Shown piece after piece: positions 1-8,335 of a DNA stretch of 45,650 nt. Position 1 is the first letter of the stretch; the number at the start of each line of letters is the position of its first letter. The DNA comes from JALXCH01 sp964495805 (GTDB lineage Bacteria; Calditrichota; Calditrichia; RBG-13-44-9): positions 1-45,650 of the forward strand of contig CAZBWV010000024.1 of NCBI GenBank assembly GCA_964495805.1, read 5' to 3'. Position numbers and translations under genes: made by a program. Below the pieces are notes generated by a model that saw only the letters and a list, made by a program, of their open reading frames with translations, made no database searches and was not told the origin of the DNA.

Positions 1-106
1 AAAAAAATCAGTGTTTTCGGTTTCGCCGATACGGTGGTGCGTATTATATTTTCAGACAAAAGAAACACAGGAATCTTGGTTATTCACCAATCGGGAGACA
101 TCGGAT

Positions 107-952
107 ATGGAAATCGGCAAATACAGTGTGTACCGCCTGGATACCGGGCGGTTTCGGCTGGATGGCGGAGCGATGTTCGGCGTGGTGCCCAAAGTGCTGT
201 GGGAGAAAAAACATCCCGCCGATGAGAAAAACCGCATCCACATGGCGCTGAACACCCTGCTCATTGTGGGCGAAGGGCGGGTGGTGCTGGTGGACACCGG
301 CATCGGTGATAAATGGAACGAAAAGTTGGCCAGCATTTACGGGGTGGACCACTCCCGCTTTTCGTTGATGAAGGCGCTGCTGGAGCACAACATTCAGCCG
401 GAGGATGTAACAGACGTAATTCTCACCCACTTACACTTCGACCACGTGGGCGGCGCCACTTATTACGACGAATCGGGCGAACTCAAATTGCGTTTCCCCG
501 AAGCCACCCATTACGTGCAGAAGTCCCAGTTAGAATGGTCGCAGAAGCGGTTCGAGAAAGACCGTGCCAGCTATCTTCAGGAAAACATCGAGCCGCTGGT
601 GAACTCCGGCAAACTCAGGGTACTGGATGGACCTGCCACAGTGGTGCCGGGAATCGAACTGCTGGTGACCGGCGGACACACCCCCGGCCAGCAGTTGACC
701 CTGGTCTCCGGCGACGATAAAAAACTGCTCTACGCCGCCGACCTGATTCCCCTGCACTCCCACGTGGCTATTCCCTGGGTCATGGCATACGACCTGTACC
801 CGGTAACCACCATTCGGGAGAAAAAAGAAATTCTTGCCCGCGCGGCGGAAGAAAACTGGATGATCTTCTTCGAACACGACCCGGAAATTTATTGTGCTAC
901 CGTGGTGATGGGCAAAAAAGGGTATGAAATTCGGGAGAAAATTTTGCTGTAG
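107..952 (+). CDS. MBL-fold metallo-hydrolase
   Basis: The 281-residue protein has the metallo-beta-lactamase signature THLHFDHVGG, which binds two metal ions, followed by a GHTPGQQ motif and a later AADLIPLHSHV segment typical of quorum-quenching-lactonase or generic hydrolase relatives. The open frame extends upstream to base 11, but the ATG at 107 is preceded by a GGGAG ribosome site at about 93-97 and begins a normal beta-strand. No signal peptide is visible, so it is probably cytoplasmic. The substrate cannot be told from sequence; lactones, thioesters or phosphodiesters are all possible. It lies 95 bases before the AddB-like gene on the same strand and may be co-transcribed with it. Confidence 0.85.
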   Translation: MEIGKYSVYRLDTGRFRLDGGAMFGVVPKVLWEKKHPADEKNRIHMALNTLLIVGEGRVVLVDTGIGDKWNEKLASIYGVDHSRFSLMKALLEHNIQPEDVTDVILTHLHFDHVGGATYYDESGELKLRFPEATHYVQKSQLEWSQKRFEKDRASYLQENIEPLVNSGKLRVLDGPATVVPGIELLVTGGHTPGQQLTLVSGDDKKLLYAADLIPLHSHVAIPWVMAYDLYPVTTIREKKEILARAAEENWMIFFEHDPEIYCATVVMGKKGYEIREKILL

Positions 953-1047
953 CCATTCCGGCAGAAGAAACGGAGCGGCTTCTGGAACCCTGCCCGCTCT
1001 GTTCAAAAAATGGCCGACAGCCGATGTGAAAATGAATAAGGATAGCC

Positions 1048-4000
1048 ATGAGTGGCGGTATAATCATACTGGCGGGGAATCGGTTCAGTGAACTGGAGGC
1101 GGTGCTGCGTCGGGAATTTCTGACGCCGTTGCCTTCCCGCCACACGTTATTCCTTGCCCGGAGCAGCGAACGGGTTCGACTCCTGAAGGAGCGATATTCC
1201 CTGCTTTCCGAAGCACGAACCGTTCCCGATGTTCCCTTCCTCACCCGGGACAAATTTCTGAATCTTCTCTCCGAACGCTTGCTTATCCCCGGCCCACCTG
1301 CTTCGCCACAATACAGGTTGCTTACCCTGCGCCAGCTGGTATTCCGCCACCAGCCGGATTTGCGCTATTTCCGTTTTCCGGAGGGCAACTTTCCCGGTGC
1401 CATTCTTCAGGGATTGTTACAATTCCTGGATAATTTATGGCTGGAGGGGGAAGGGGAAAACGGTTCACTGCTCCAACAGATTTCCCTGGAGGCACTGCGC
1501 CACGATTTGCAGCGGCTGATGAATGCCTATGGAGAGGCGTTGCACAGTGACCCTTTGCATCCGGCGCAATGGCTTGCCCGAATTCGCCAGGAGCTAACTT
1601 CCGAAGCCTGGCGCAACATCTTCCCCGAAACAGAACGTGTGATATGGGAAGACGTACGCGATTTTGCAGGTGAGCATATCCGATTTGTGCAGCACCTGAA
1701 ATCGCTGGGGCTGGAAGTGGTACTCACCTTTCCGCGGGGGGAGAATCCCGAAGTATATGGGCATCATCAGCGATTGTGGCAACATTTACAGCGTATTGCC
1801 AGCCAGGTGCGGCAAATTCCCGGGTCAGATATGCTGGATCGGGTGTTCTTCCGACTGAGTGAGCACCGGATTTCGTTTGCAGGGCGTGTTCAGGTCCGTG
1901 CTGCCACGGATATTTTGCAGGAGGTGGAAACACTGGCGGGGGAAATCCAGCGAGTGGTGCGGGAAGACTCCCTGCGCTACGGCGAAGTACTGGTCACCAG
2001 TCCCATCCTGAACCGCTACCGCCCCGTGCTGGAGACGGTGTTCCGCCGGTACGGAATTCCCTACACCTGCTTGAGCTCCCGGCCGCTCTCTCAGATGCTG
2101 GTGGTGCAACATCTGTTACTGGGATTTCAGATGGTGCGGGAAGGGTATCCGCTTACCACTCTCATTAAATTACTTCACTCACCATTCTTCGATTATCGCA
2201 ATCAACTTCGCGGAAGCACCTGGGAGGCGGTGCTGGGTGGTTTACGGGTGCGTTACGGGCGGCAGGCAATACCGGAAGCGCTGCGGCGTCAACTTCGCTT
2301 CCGGCTTCAGCGCGCAGAGGATTTCTCCGAAACGGAGGCGCACACCTACCAGCAGCTACTTGACACGCTGGAGCAGCTATTTACCGACTGGGAACCGTTC
2401 ACCCGTAGGGCATCGGTACCGGAATTTTACCAGCATTTCAGAGATTTGATTGAGCGGCATATTCTCACGCAAATTCACCGGGCACCGGAGTTCCGGAATT
2501 TTCCGCTGCAGGAGGAAACCCTGGTGGCGTTGCAGCAGCTCATGGCTGCTTTACTGGAGTGGCAGCAGGTTCATGCCCGACACACCGAATCGATGGAGGG
2601 GGAGACATTTTTTCAGGAGTTCTGGTTGATGGTGCAAACGGTGCGCATTTCCCCACGTCGCCCCCGAAGGATGGGCGTGCAAATTCTTCCGCCGGAACAG
2701 GCAGTCATCGCAGAAGGGAAAGTGCTGTTTGTGCCGGGAATGCAGGAGGATGCCTTTCCGCGGGGAGAGTCCGTCACCTTTGCCGAAGCGGCTTTCTTCC
2801 CGGAGTCTATCCGTCCCATGTTACCGCACCATCCCGTGAGCCGGGATCGGGAGCTCTTCCTGAGCTTCCTGCGCCATCCTGCCCGGAAGATTTATTTCTC
2901 CTATCCCCGTTTTCGCGATGACAAGCCGGTGTTACCCTCCATCTTTCTCCGCGAACTCAAACGGGTGACAGAGGAGGAGTTAACCTCCACCGAACCGGTG
3001 CGTCTGTTCTCCCCTTCGGAAATGCTGGTGCGCCTTCAGCAACGGTTTGGGGTGAAAAGGGTGCAGGAAGCGCTTCAGAACCGGAACGTTTCGCTTCCTT
3101 CAATTCTTCGGCAGCTGGACGTACCATTCCTTACCCTGCGCTTCCGAATGATCGAGCAGCGGGAATCGGAGCAGCCCTCCGGGGAGTGGGAGGGGGTGCT
3201 GAATCATCCGGTGCTTCGGCAATACCTGCATCGCCGGTTTACCCGGCATCGCTATTCCGTCACCCAGCTGGAGGAGTATGCCCGCTGCCCGATGCTGTAT
3301 TTTCTGAAGCGGGTGCTTGGATTGCCTGAGCCGGAAGCTCCGGAGGAATTACTCACTCCGCTGGACGTTGGTATCTTTATTCACCAGACGCTGTTTCGCT
3401 TTTATCGGGAGCAGAAGGAAACGCAGCGCACCTGGAAGGCATTACAGCGCATCGGAGTGGAAGAATTTCACCGGATTCCCGTTCCCCGGAACATCCTGTT
3501 TCGGGTTCAGCAGGAGCGCTTCCTGGGCGAGGGGGGAATTCTGCAGGCATTCTGGAAATACGAGCAGGAGCAGCTCAAACGCTTTTCTTATCTTCCCCGA
3601 CACTTTGAGCTCTCCTTCGGTAACATGCGGGAACGTCCCGGCGAGACCGATCCGGCCTCCACGCCCGACCCATTTGTGTGGAAGGCGGGGGAAGAGCACT
3701 TTTATTTTAAAGGAAAAATCGACCGGGTGGAGATTTCGCCGGAAGGAAATCTGCTGGTGGTGGATTACAAAACGGGCAGTTCCGGCAATCTGAAAGATAT
3801 TCTGGAAGGAACCAGTTTGCAGTTACCCATTTACCTGAAAGTGGCGGAGGTCTTGCTGAAGTCCCGGTATCCCAATCTGTCTCCGGCAGGAGGCGGTTAT
3901 TATTTGCTGAAATCCGCACAGGATATTCAAAAAAGAATTATTTTTTTGCAGGATGGTGCCGAACCCGGGGGAGACCCGGTTCGGAATGCGGAGTTGCCGA

Positions 4001-4191
4001 ATGATAAGGTTACCTTTCAGGGAGAACCGATTACACTGGATGGTCTGGTTGCGCTTGCCTTCCAGCATGCAACCGGATTTATCCGCCGGATCAGCGAAGG
4101 GGTTTTCCCGTTTACGGAAGATTCCCGTCGCTGCCAGGTGGGTGGCGAAACGGAGTGCCCTTTCCGTCCCCTGTGTCGGAAATTTCAGTAA
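1048..4191 (+). CDS. addB: AddB-like PD-(D/E)XK nuclease/inactive helicase subunit
   Basis: A 1047-residue protein of the AddB/RexB type, the partner of AddA in double-strand-break end processing for recombination. The C-terminal nuclease domain has D892 (GKIDRVE), D906 and K908 (VVDYKTG) and a QLPIYL motif, the usual RecB-family set. Four cysteines, C747 (YARCPMLYF) and C1029, C1037 and C1043 at the end, match the iron-sulphur staple known in AddB. The N-terminus lacks a recognisable Walker A motif, which fits a helicase-like half without ATPase activity. AAGGA lies six bases before the ATG. No AddA gene is present in this window, so its partner must be encoded elsewhere. A stand-alone RecB-like nuclease is the alternative. 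Confidence 0.82.
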   Translation: MSGGIIILAGNRFSELEAVLRREFLTPLPSRHTLFLARSSERVRLLKERYSLLSEARTVPDVPFLTRDKFLNLLSERLLIPGPPASPQYRLLTLRQLVFRHQPDLRYFRFPEGNFPGAILQGLLQFLDNLWLEGEGENGSLLQQISLEALRHDLQRLMNAYGEALHSDPLHPAQWLARIRQELTSEAWRNIFPETERVIWEDVRDFAGEHIRFVQHLKSLGLEVVLTFPRGENPEVYGHHQRLWQHLQRIASQVRQIPGSDMLDRVFFRLSEHRISFAGRVQVRAATDILQEVETLAGEIQRVVREDSLRYGEVLVTSPILNRYRPVLETVFRRYGIPYTCLSSRPLSQMLVVQHLLLGFQMVREGYPLTTLIKLLHSPFFDYRNQLRGSTWEAVLGGLRVRYGRQAIPEALRRQLRFRLQRAEDFSETEAHTYQQLLDTLEQLFTDWEPFTRRASVPEFYQHFRDLIERHILTQIHRAPEFRNFPLQEETLVALQQLMAALLEWQQVHARHTESMEGETFFQEFWLMVQTVRISPRRPRRMGVQILPPEQAVIAEGKVLFVPGMQEDAFPRGESVTFAEAAFFPESIRPMLPHHPVSRDRELFLSFLRHPARKIYFSYPRFRDDKPVLPSIFLRELKRVTEEELTSTEPVRLFSPSEMLVRLQQRFGVKRVQEALQNRNVSLPSILRQLDVPFLTLRFRMIEQRESEQPSGEWEGVLNHPVLRQYLHRRFTRHRYSVTQLEEYARCPMLYFLKRVLGLPEPEAPEELLTPLDVGIFIHQTLFRFYREQKETQRTWKALQRIGVEEFHRIPVPRNILFRVQQERFLGEGGILQAFWKYEQEQLKRFSYLPRHFELSFGNMRERPGETDPASTPDPFVWKAGEEHFYFKGKIDRVEISPEGNLLVVDYKTGSSGNLKDILEGTSLQLPIYLKVAEVLLKSRYPNLSPAGGGYYLLKSAQDIQKRIIFLQDGAEPGGDPVRNAELPNDKVTFQGEPITLDGLVALAFQHATGFIRRISEGVFPFTEDSRRCQVGGETECPFRPLCRKFQ

Positions 4192-4333
4192 AGGGAAGTG
4201 GCTATTTTGTGTTGAAGCTATTCCCGTCATTGGTCGAGGTGTTCATCCGATGTTATTGCCCCGCCGATGTGCGGGAACCGTGAACGAAACGGAGCGCCCT
4301 TTTATACCGGGTGTCGGCTTCAGAATTTGCTGT

Positions 4334-4352
4334 TTTTCGCCTTTTGCGAAAA
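4334..4352. terminator. Small hairpin between convergent addB and comF
   Basis: TTTTCGC and GCGAAAA form a perfect 7-bp stem around a CTTTT loop, 15 bases past the comF stop. There is no long U tract after it on either strand, so it is at best a weak terminator shared by the two convergent genes. Confidence 0.3.
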
Positions 4353-4366
4353 CTTTCCTCATTCAA

Positions 4367-5110
4367 TCATACTTCCGAATCCACGGCCGGATCATTCAAC
4401 ATAGGGGTGGCCAGAGCAAAACCCACTACCCGGTTGGCGCCGCAATCCTTTAACACACGGGCGCATTCGTTCATGGTGGCACCGGTGGTCACCACATCGT
4501 CCACCAGAAGAACGGTTCTTCCTGCTATTCGGGACGATTCCCGACAGCGGAAAGCCTCCCGCACATTTTCCTTCCGTTCCTCCCGATTCAGCCGGGTCTG
4601 GGAGCGGGTGTGACGAATCCGCCTCAGTAAATCGGTGAGAATGGGTAGGTGCAAATCCCGGAACAATCCCCGGGCAATCCATTCGCTCTGGTTGTATCCC
4701 CGCTCCTTCCGGCGCAGGGGGTGTAGTGGAACGGGAACAACCACTGCATTTTCGGCAGGGGAATAGGGGAACGGAAAATTGCGGAACACCTCCCGGGCAA
4801 AGCATCGGGCCAGATGATTCATTCCTGCGTACTTGATCTGGTGAATGAGCACCCGGGTGAGCGGATTAAAAAACACGGCAATATGCAGGTCATCCAGATA
4901 AACGGGTGCAAGCCGGTGTAAAATGGCTTGCTGAATAAACTCCCGACGAACCGGTGAAAGGGTGTTGAAACAGTCCAGGCAAACGAAATTCAGGGGTGCG
5001 GATGCCCGGATGATGCGCTGGCAGGACAGACACACCGGCGGAAAGAGAAGCTGCAGAAACCCCTCCCGGTTCCTTCTCAGAAGTTGAAGCATCGAATCCA
5101 CCCACTCCAT
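4367..5110 (-). CDS. comF: ComF family phosphoribosyltransferase-like protein
   Basis: The 247-residue protein has an N-terminal zinc ribbon (C27xxC30 and C44xxC47) followed by a type I phosphoribosyltransferase fold with the PRPP-loop VLLVDDVVTTGAT near residues 200-212. This is the architecture of ComF/GntX proteins, which act in DNA uptake (ComFC) or in use of DNA as nutrient; the true substrate is unclear. The ATG at 5110 is chosen because GGGAGGGGAG lies directly upstream. An upstream TTG at 5140 would sit inside the terminator of the neighbouring gene and is unlikely. It is convergent with the addB-like gene. Confidence 0.85.
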   Translation of the reverse strand: MEWVDSMLQLLRRNREGFLQLLFPPVCLSCQRIIRASAPLNFVCLDCFNTLSPVRREFIQQAILHRLAPVYLDDLHIAVFFNPLTRVLIHQIKYAGMNHLARCFAREVFRNFPFPYSPAENAVVVPVPLHPLRRKERGYNQSEWIARGLFRDLHLPILTDLLRRIRHTRSQTRLNREERKENVREAFRCRESSRIAGRTVLLVDDVVTTGATMNECARVLKDCGANRVVGFALATPMLNDPAVDSEV

Positions 5111-5138
5111 ACTCCCCTCCCGGAGACTTCTGCGGGAC

Positions 5139-5175
5139 AAAAAAAAGAGCAGGGAAGGAAAACTCTTCCCTGCTC
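5139..5175 (-). terminator. Rho-independent terminator of the barrel gene
   Basis: A perfect 11-bp stem (5147-5157 with 5165-5175, arm GAGCAGGGAAG) with a 7-base loop is followed on the minus strand by eight T residues (A tract 5139-5146). It lies 29 bases after the stop of the outer-membrane barrel gene and separates that gene from comF. Confidence 0.93.
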
Positions 5176-5203
5176 CGGATCTTCCCGCTTTGTGGTAAAA
5201 AGG

Positions 5204-6499
5204 TTAGAATGTCCAGTTAAAAGAAAGTCTGGGTTCCACGCGTTCCACCGGTTTGTATTCCCCGGTTTCTTCCTCTTTTACCCAATACCAGCGGTAAACC
5301 ATGGAGAGCACCATAAAGCGGTTGATACGATAACCGACATCCAGCAATGCAATGGAACGATTGTCCAATGTACGGAAGTCGGTAAACGTTTCGATGCCCA
5401 CTTTGTCGTAGTAACCTTGCAGCACGATGCGGGGAATCAGATCAGGTGCCTGCGCTTCCAGATGCAACCTGCCACTCCGTTTAATGCCATTCAGCCGCTG
5501 GTAATTCCCGATAAGGCGCACTTTGTGGATGACGTGACCCACCAGCTCTCCGAAATAGCCTTCCGTTTTCGGGGCGTTTTTCAGCAGACTGATGTTACTA
5601 TCGAACGGGTATTCAAATGGATCGAGTTCGCGGTGCAGGTCGTACATGGGACCGAAAAAGTTGGGCTGGAATTGCTCACCTAAAAAGCGCTTTTCGAATT
5701 TGGCTGCCAGACCGAAAATACCTATAAAGTCCGGGAAAATCATATTAATACCCAGTGCATTCCCGGAGCCAAAATCCACAATCTGTCCGTAATCCCAGTA
5801 AATCGTGGAATAGACCACCGGCAGATTAAGCCAGCGCAGGTCCACCCCGCCTCCGTAAGCCATCAGGTCTTTTTTCTCACCGGGTGTTTCCCAGGAGGGC
5901 AGATCGTGGTCCATAATATAGGTTCCGTAAACGCGCAAATTGCGCAGGATGGGCATGTCCGGGCTCAACAGGCGAATGGGCCGGAAGTACAGATTCGCCC
6001 CCACTAACTCCAGCCTGGAGAGGTTGTTGGTCATGGTTTCAAATCCCAGCACGCCCATGTCGATATCCAGCGCCAGCCCGATTTTTCGTTTGTCGTAGTT
6101 GGAGGCGCTATTGTAATTCCACATCAAAAAACCGTTGCCCAGGGAGTAAGCGTCCAGGGTTCCCACCCGCGCGTAAAAGGGATCGTACTTGTGACCGTAA
6201 CGCACGTACCGGAACATGCGCAAAATACCCCCGGCGCCCTTGTATTCATCCGTGCGCAGCTTAAAACTGTTGTTATTGTCCATCAGCAACTGCACAAAAA
6301 GTCCCGCTCCGAACTTCCCGAAAGCAATTTCCGGAGCCAGGGTGATGGTGGTGTAGCTCTGCCCGTCAATCCAGGTCATGCCCAGGCCACCCATCATGGA
6401 ATTCTGATCAGGCTCCCGGAAAGGATCCTGGAATTCCTGTGCCAGTACCACCCCTGCGAAAAGAATCACGAGTAGAAGCCAAGAAAAAACACGCCTCAT
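5204..6499 (-). CDS. Outer-membrane beta-barrel protein, function unknown
   Basis: The 431-residue protein begins MRRVFSWLLLVILFAGVVLAQ, a signal peptide with likely cleavage after Ala. The rest alternates hydrophobic and polar residues with many Tyr, Trp and Gly, and ends in SFNWTF with a C-terminal Phe, the usual barrel-assembly signal. AGGAG lies about six bases before the ATG at 6499; the frame is open to 6583 but that part is AT-rich leader. It is a single-gene unit with its own terminator, divergent from doxX. I do not recognise the family beyond a barrel; a porin-like or transport role would be a guess. Confidence 0.75.
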   Translation of the reverse strand: MRRVFSWLLLVILFAGVVLAQEFQDPFREPDQNSMMGGLGMTWIDGQSYTTITLAPEIAFGKFGAGLFVQLLMDNNNSFKLRTDEYKGAGGILRMFRYVRYGHKYDPFYARVGTLDAYSLGNGFLMWNYNSASNYDKRKIGLALDIDMGVLGFETMTNNLSRLELVGANLYFRPIRLLSPDMPILRNLRVYGTYIMDHDLPSWETPGEKKDLMAYGGGVDLRWLNLPVVYSTIYWDYGQIVDFGSGNALGINMIFPDFIGIFGLAAKFEKRFLGEQFQPNFFGPMYDLHRELDPFEYPFDSNISLLKNAPKTEGYFGELVGHVIHKVRLIGNYQRLNGIKRSGRLHLEAQAPDLIPRIVLQGYYDKVGIETFTDFRTLDNRSIALLDVGYRINRFMVLSMVYRWYWVKEEETGEYKPVERVEPRLSFNWTF

Positions 6500-6555
6500 G
6501 GAAAGCTCCTTTCCTGAATTTATGCATCTCATTGTTTGCGACTCCAGGTAAATCA

Positions 6556-6583
6556 AAAATAAAAGAAAAATCGTAAAAATCAA
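6556..6583 (-). promoter_or_regulatory. Candidate promoter for the barrel gene
   Basis: On the minus strand TTGATT (6578-6583) and TATTTT (6556-6561) are separated by 16 bases, about 57 bases before the start codon. Several other intergenic regions here show the same TTG.../TATTTT pattern. It is a visual match only. Confidence 0.4.
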
Positions 6584-6637
6584 GGTATTTTATTTGAACC
6601 ACAAAGTGTGTGCTGGCGGTCAATTTTGAACTTCTGT

Positions 6638-6666
6638 TTGGGATTTCTGCCGGTTGGGTGTATTTT
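6638..6666 (+). promoter_or_regulatory. Candidate promoter for doxX
   Basis: TTGGGA (6638-6643), a 17-base spacer and TATTTT (6661-6666) precede the doxX start by about 40 bases. The same -10 word is used in front of tetR. Confidence 0.4.
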
Positions 6667-6706
6667 TAGCGCTGATTGAATGAAACGTGTACAACAGAGG
6701 AACGAT

Positions 6707-7150
6707 ATGAGCGACAAAAAGAGGGTTCCGTCAAAGGGTTCACGGCAACCAGCCATCGAGCTGAATCCTTACCTGCTGTTAATCGGTCGAGTGTTGCTGG
6801 CAATTATTTTTATGGTGTCCGGGTTCAAGCAGATCGGCAATTTTAAAGTAATGGTGTACAATCTGGAACAACACCATATTCCCCTGGCCGGACTGGCTAT
6901 GATGCTGGCCATTTTGATGGAAATTGGCGGGGGGCTTTTTTTGATGCTGGGATACCGGACCAAACAGGCCGCTCTGGTACTGGTGGTGTTTCTCCTCCTG
7001 GCTAATGCGGTATTTAATCTGGATTTCTCCGATGCCCTCCGGCAGATGCAGTTTTTTAAAGACCTGGCCATTTTAGGCGGATTACTGTTTGTCACCCAAA
7101 CCGGAGGCGGCCGGTTCTCACTGGAAGAATGGTTCCATCAGGAAACGTAA
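6707..7150 (+). CDS. DoxX family membrane protein
   Basis: The 147-residue protein has four hydrophobic segments and the DoxX pattern: a first helix with LLIGRVLLAIIFMVSGFKQI, then MLAILMEIGGGLFLMLGYRTK. DoxX proteins are inner-membrane proteins often linked to thiol or redox homeostasis, but the activity of most members is unknown. The ATG at 6707 follows AGAGGAA at a good distance; the ATG at 6680 has no such site. The Lys-rich N-terminal 20 residues are probably cytosolic. Confidence 0.88.
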   Translation: MSDKKRVPSKGSRQPAIELNPYLLLIGRVLLAIIFMVSGFKQIGNFKVMVYNLEQHHIPLAGLAMMLAILMEIGGGLFLMLGYRTKQAALVLVVFLLLANAVFNLDFSDALRQMQFFKDLAILGGLLFVTQTGGGRFSLEEWFHQET

Positions 7151-7281
7151 TAGAACGTGCCGGAACCAGAGTGGAGCGGGAGTAATCCTTGATTCAGATG
7201 ACAAGCGAATTTACCTTTCTGCTAAATCCTGCAGCAAAGTAACCGATTATGGAATTAGCATGAGACAATAAGGATGTTGGC

Positions 7282-7563
7282 ATGAAAGACGAAAAGGATT
7301 TTGTCCCGTTTTTAACCAGTCCTCATCAATTTTTAAAAAGGCCGGATCGTGCCCGGATTAAGTCGAAAATTATCAAGCCGGATCAGCACCACCTCCAGCA
7401 ACATATCCAGGTAATGGAATGGGGCGAAGTGGACGAAAATGCGCCGGAGGTTGAAGTGATTGAGAAAAACGGTCGGGTAGAGGGCATTCGGATTAGCTGC
7501 CCGAATGGCGGCACGGTGGAAGTGCAATTTCAGTACGAGGAAAGCGAAAAGGTATTGAATTAA
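7282..7563 (+). CDS. Small protein of unknown function (93 aa)
   Basis: The start at 7282 follows AAGGA by seven bases. The protein is charged and soluble, without signal peptide or membrane segment. Its C-terminal half (VEVIEKNGRVEGIRISCPNG, then GTVEVQFQYEE) looks like a small beta-structure with one Cys. I do not recognise the family. It lies between doxX and the tetR promoter and could be co-transcribed with doxX. Confidence 0.6.
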   Translation: MKDEKDFVPFLTSPHQFLKRPDRARIKSKIIKPDQHHLQQHIQVMEWGEVDENAPEVEVIEKNGRVEGIRISCPNGGTVEVQFQYEESEKVLN

Positions 7564-7618
7564 ACCTTACTCCGTTTGTACATTCCCATAGTTTCATTCA
7601 CCCCGGGACATTTTTTTA

Positions 7619-7647
7619 TTGACATTTTTGTAACCGTTGCGTATTTT
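7619..7647 (+). promoter_or_regulatory. Sigma-70-type promoter of the tetR efflux operon
   Basis: A consensus TTGACA (7619-7624), a 17-base spacer and TATTTT (7642-7647) lie about 45 bases before the tetR start. It is the best promoter match in the window, and the operator-like repeats follow directly downstream. Confidence 0.75.
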
Positions 7648-7658
7648 AGCCGTAAATA

Positions 7659-7687
7659 TTAACCGGATGGTTAAATAGGATGGTTAA
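7659..7687. promoter_or_regulatory. Candidate TetR operator with a third half-site
   Basis: TTAACC-GGAT-GGTTAA (7659-7674) is a perfect inverted repeat, and the word GGATGGTTAA recurs as a direct repeat at 7665-7674 and 7678-7687. The site covers the expected transcription start and the leader up to the tetR start codon, so a bound repressor would block the operon's own transcription. That this TetR binds it is inference from position. Confidence 0.65.
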
Positions 7688-7690
7688 CAC

Positions 7691-8326
7691 GTGAACGAGA
7701 TGAATGTATCCCTGACTCCCACCGAAAAGAAAATTTTGCAGGCGGCCACGGAGGTATTTCTGGAAAAGGGGCGCCGGGGAGCCCGCATGGCCGAAATCGC
7801 CCGTCGAGCAGGTATCAACAAGGCGCTGTTGCACTACTACTTTCGCTCCAAGGATCGCCTGTATCTGATGGTGTTTCGCCTGAAAATCCGCCAGTTTTTT
7901 GACGAAATTTTCGCTTCCCTTCCCCAGACCGATGACATACAGGAGTTCACCCGCCAGCTCATTTCGCTGTACATCGAAAAACTCTATCGACACAATCAGG
8001 TTACCCAGTTTATTTTGTGGGAGTTAGCTCAGGGTGGGGAGGAACTGCGGCATCTATTTCGTGAAGCGCTGCACGGTAATCAAACTCCCCGGGTGCAGTA
8101 CCTGGTGGAAAAATTTCGCACCGCTATGGAGCGGGGCGAGATTGCCCGATGCGATGTCGTTCACCTGATTTTGACACTGGTTGGTGCTTCACTTTATCCC
8201 TTTATAGCCCGGGAGGTGGTGGAGACGATTTATCCCGATGTTCAGGTGCTGACACCGGAGTTTGTGGAGCAGCGCAAGCAGGAGGTGTTTCGGATTGTAT
8301 GGAATGGCTTGAAACCACGAACGTAA
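7691..8326 (+). CDS. TetR/AcrR family transcriptional regulator of the efflux operon
   Basis: The 211-residue protein has the N-terminal helix-turn-helix of TetR proteins (RRGARMAEIARRAGINKALLH, then YYFRSKDRLYLMVF) and a helical ligand-binding C-terminal part. The start is a GTG at 7691; an ATG at 7700 in the same frame is possible. Its stop overlaps the ribosome site of tolC, so it is the first gene of the efflux operon. By analogy with CecR, which heads the ybhGFSR genes of E. coli, it is probably an autorepressor that releases DNA on binding a toxic compound; the ligand is unknown. Confidence 0.9.
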   Translation: MNEMNVSLTPTEKKILQAATEVFLEKGRRGARMAEIARRAGINKALLHYYFRSKDRLYLMVFRLKIRQFFDEIFASLPQTDDIQEFTRQLISLYIEKLYRHNQVTQFILWELAQGGEELRHLFREALHGNQTPRVQYLVEKFRTAMERGEIARCDVVHLILTLVGASLYPFIAREVVETIYPDVQVLTPEFVEQRKQEVFRIVWNGLKPRT

Positions 8327-8335
8327 GGAGCATCC

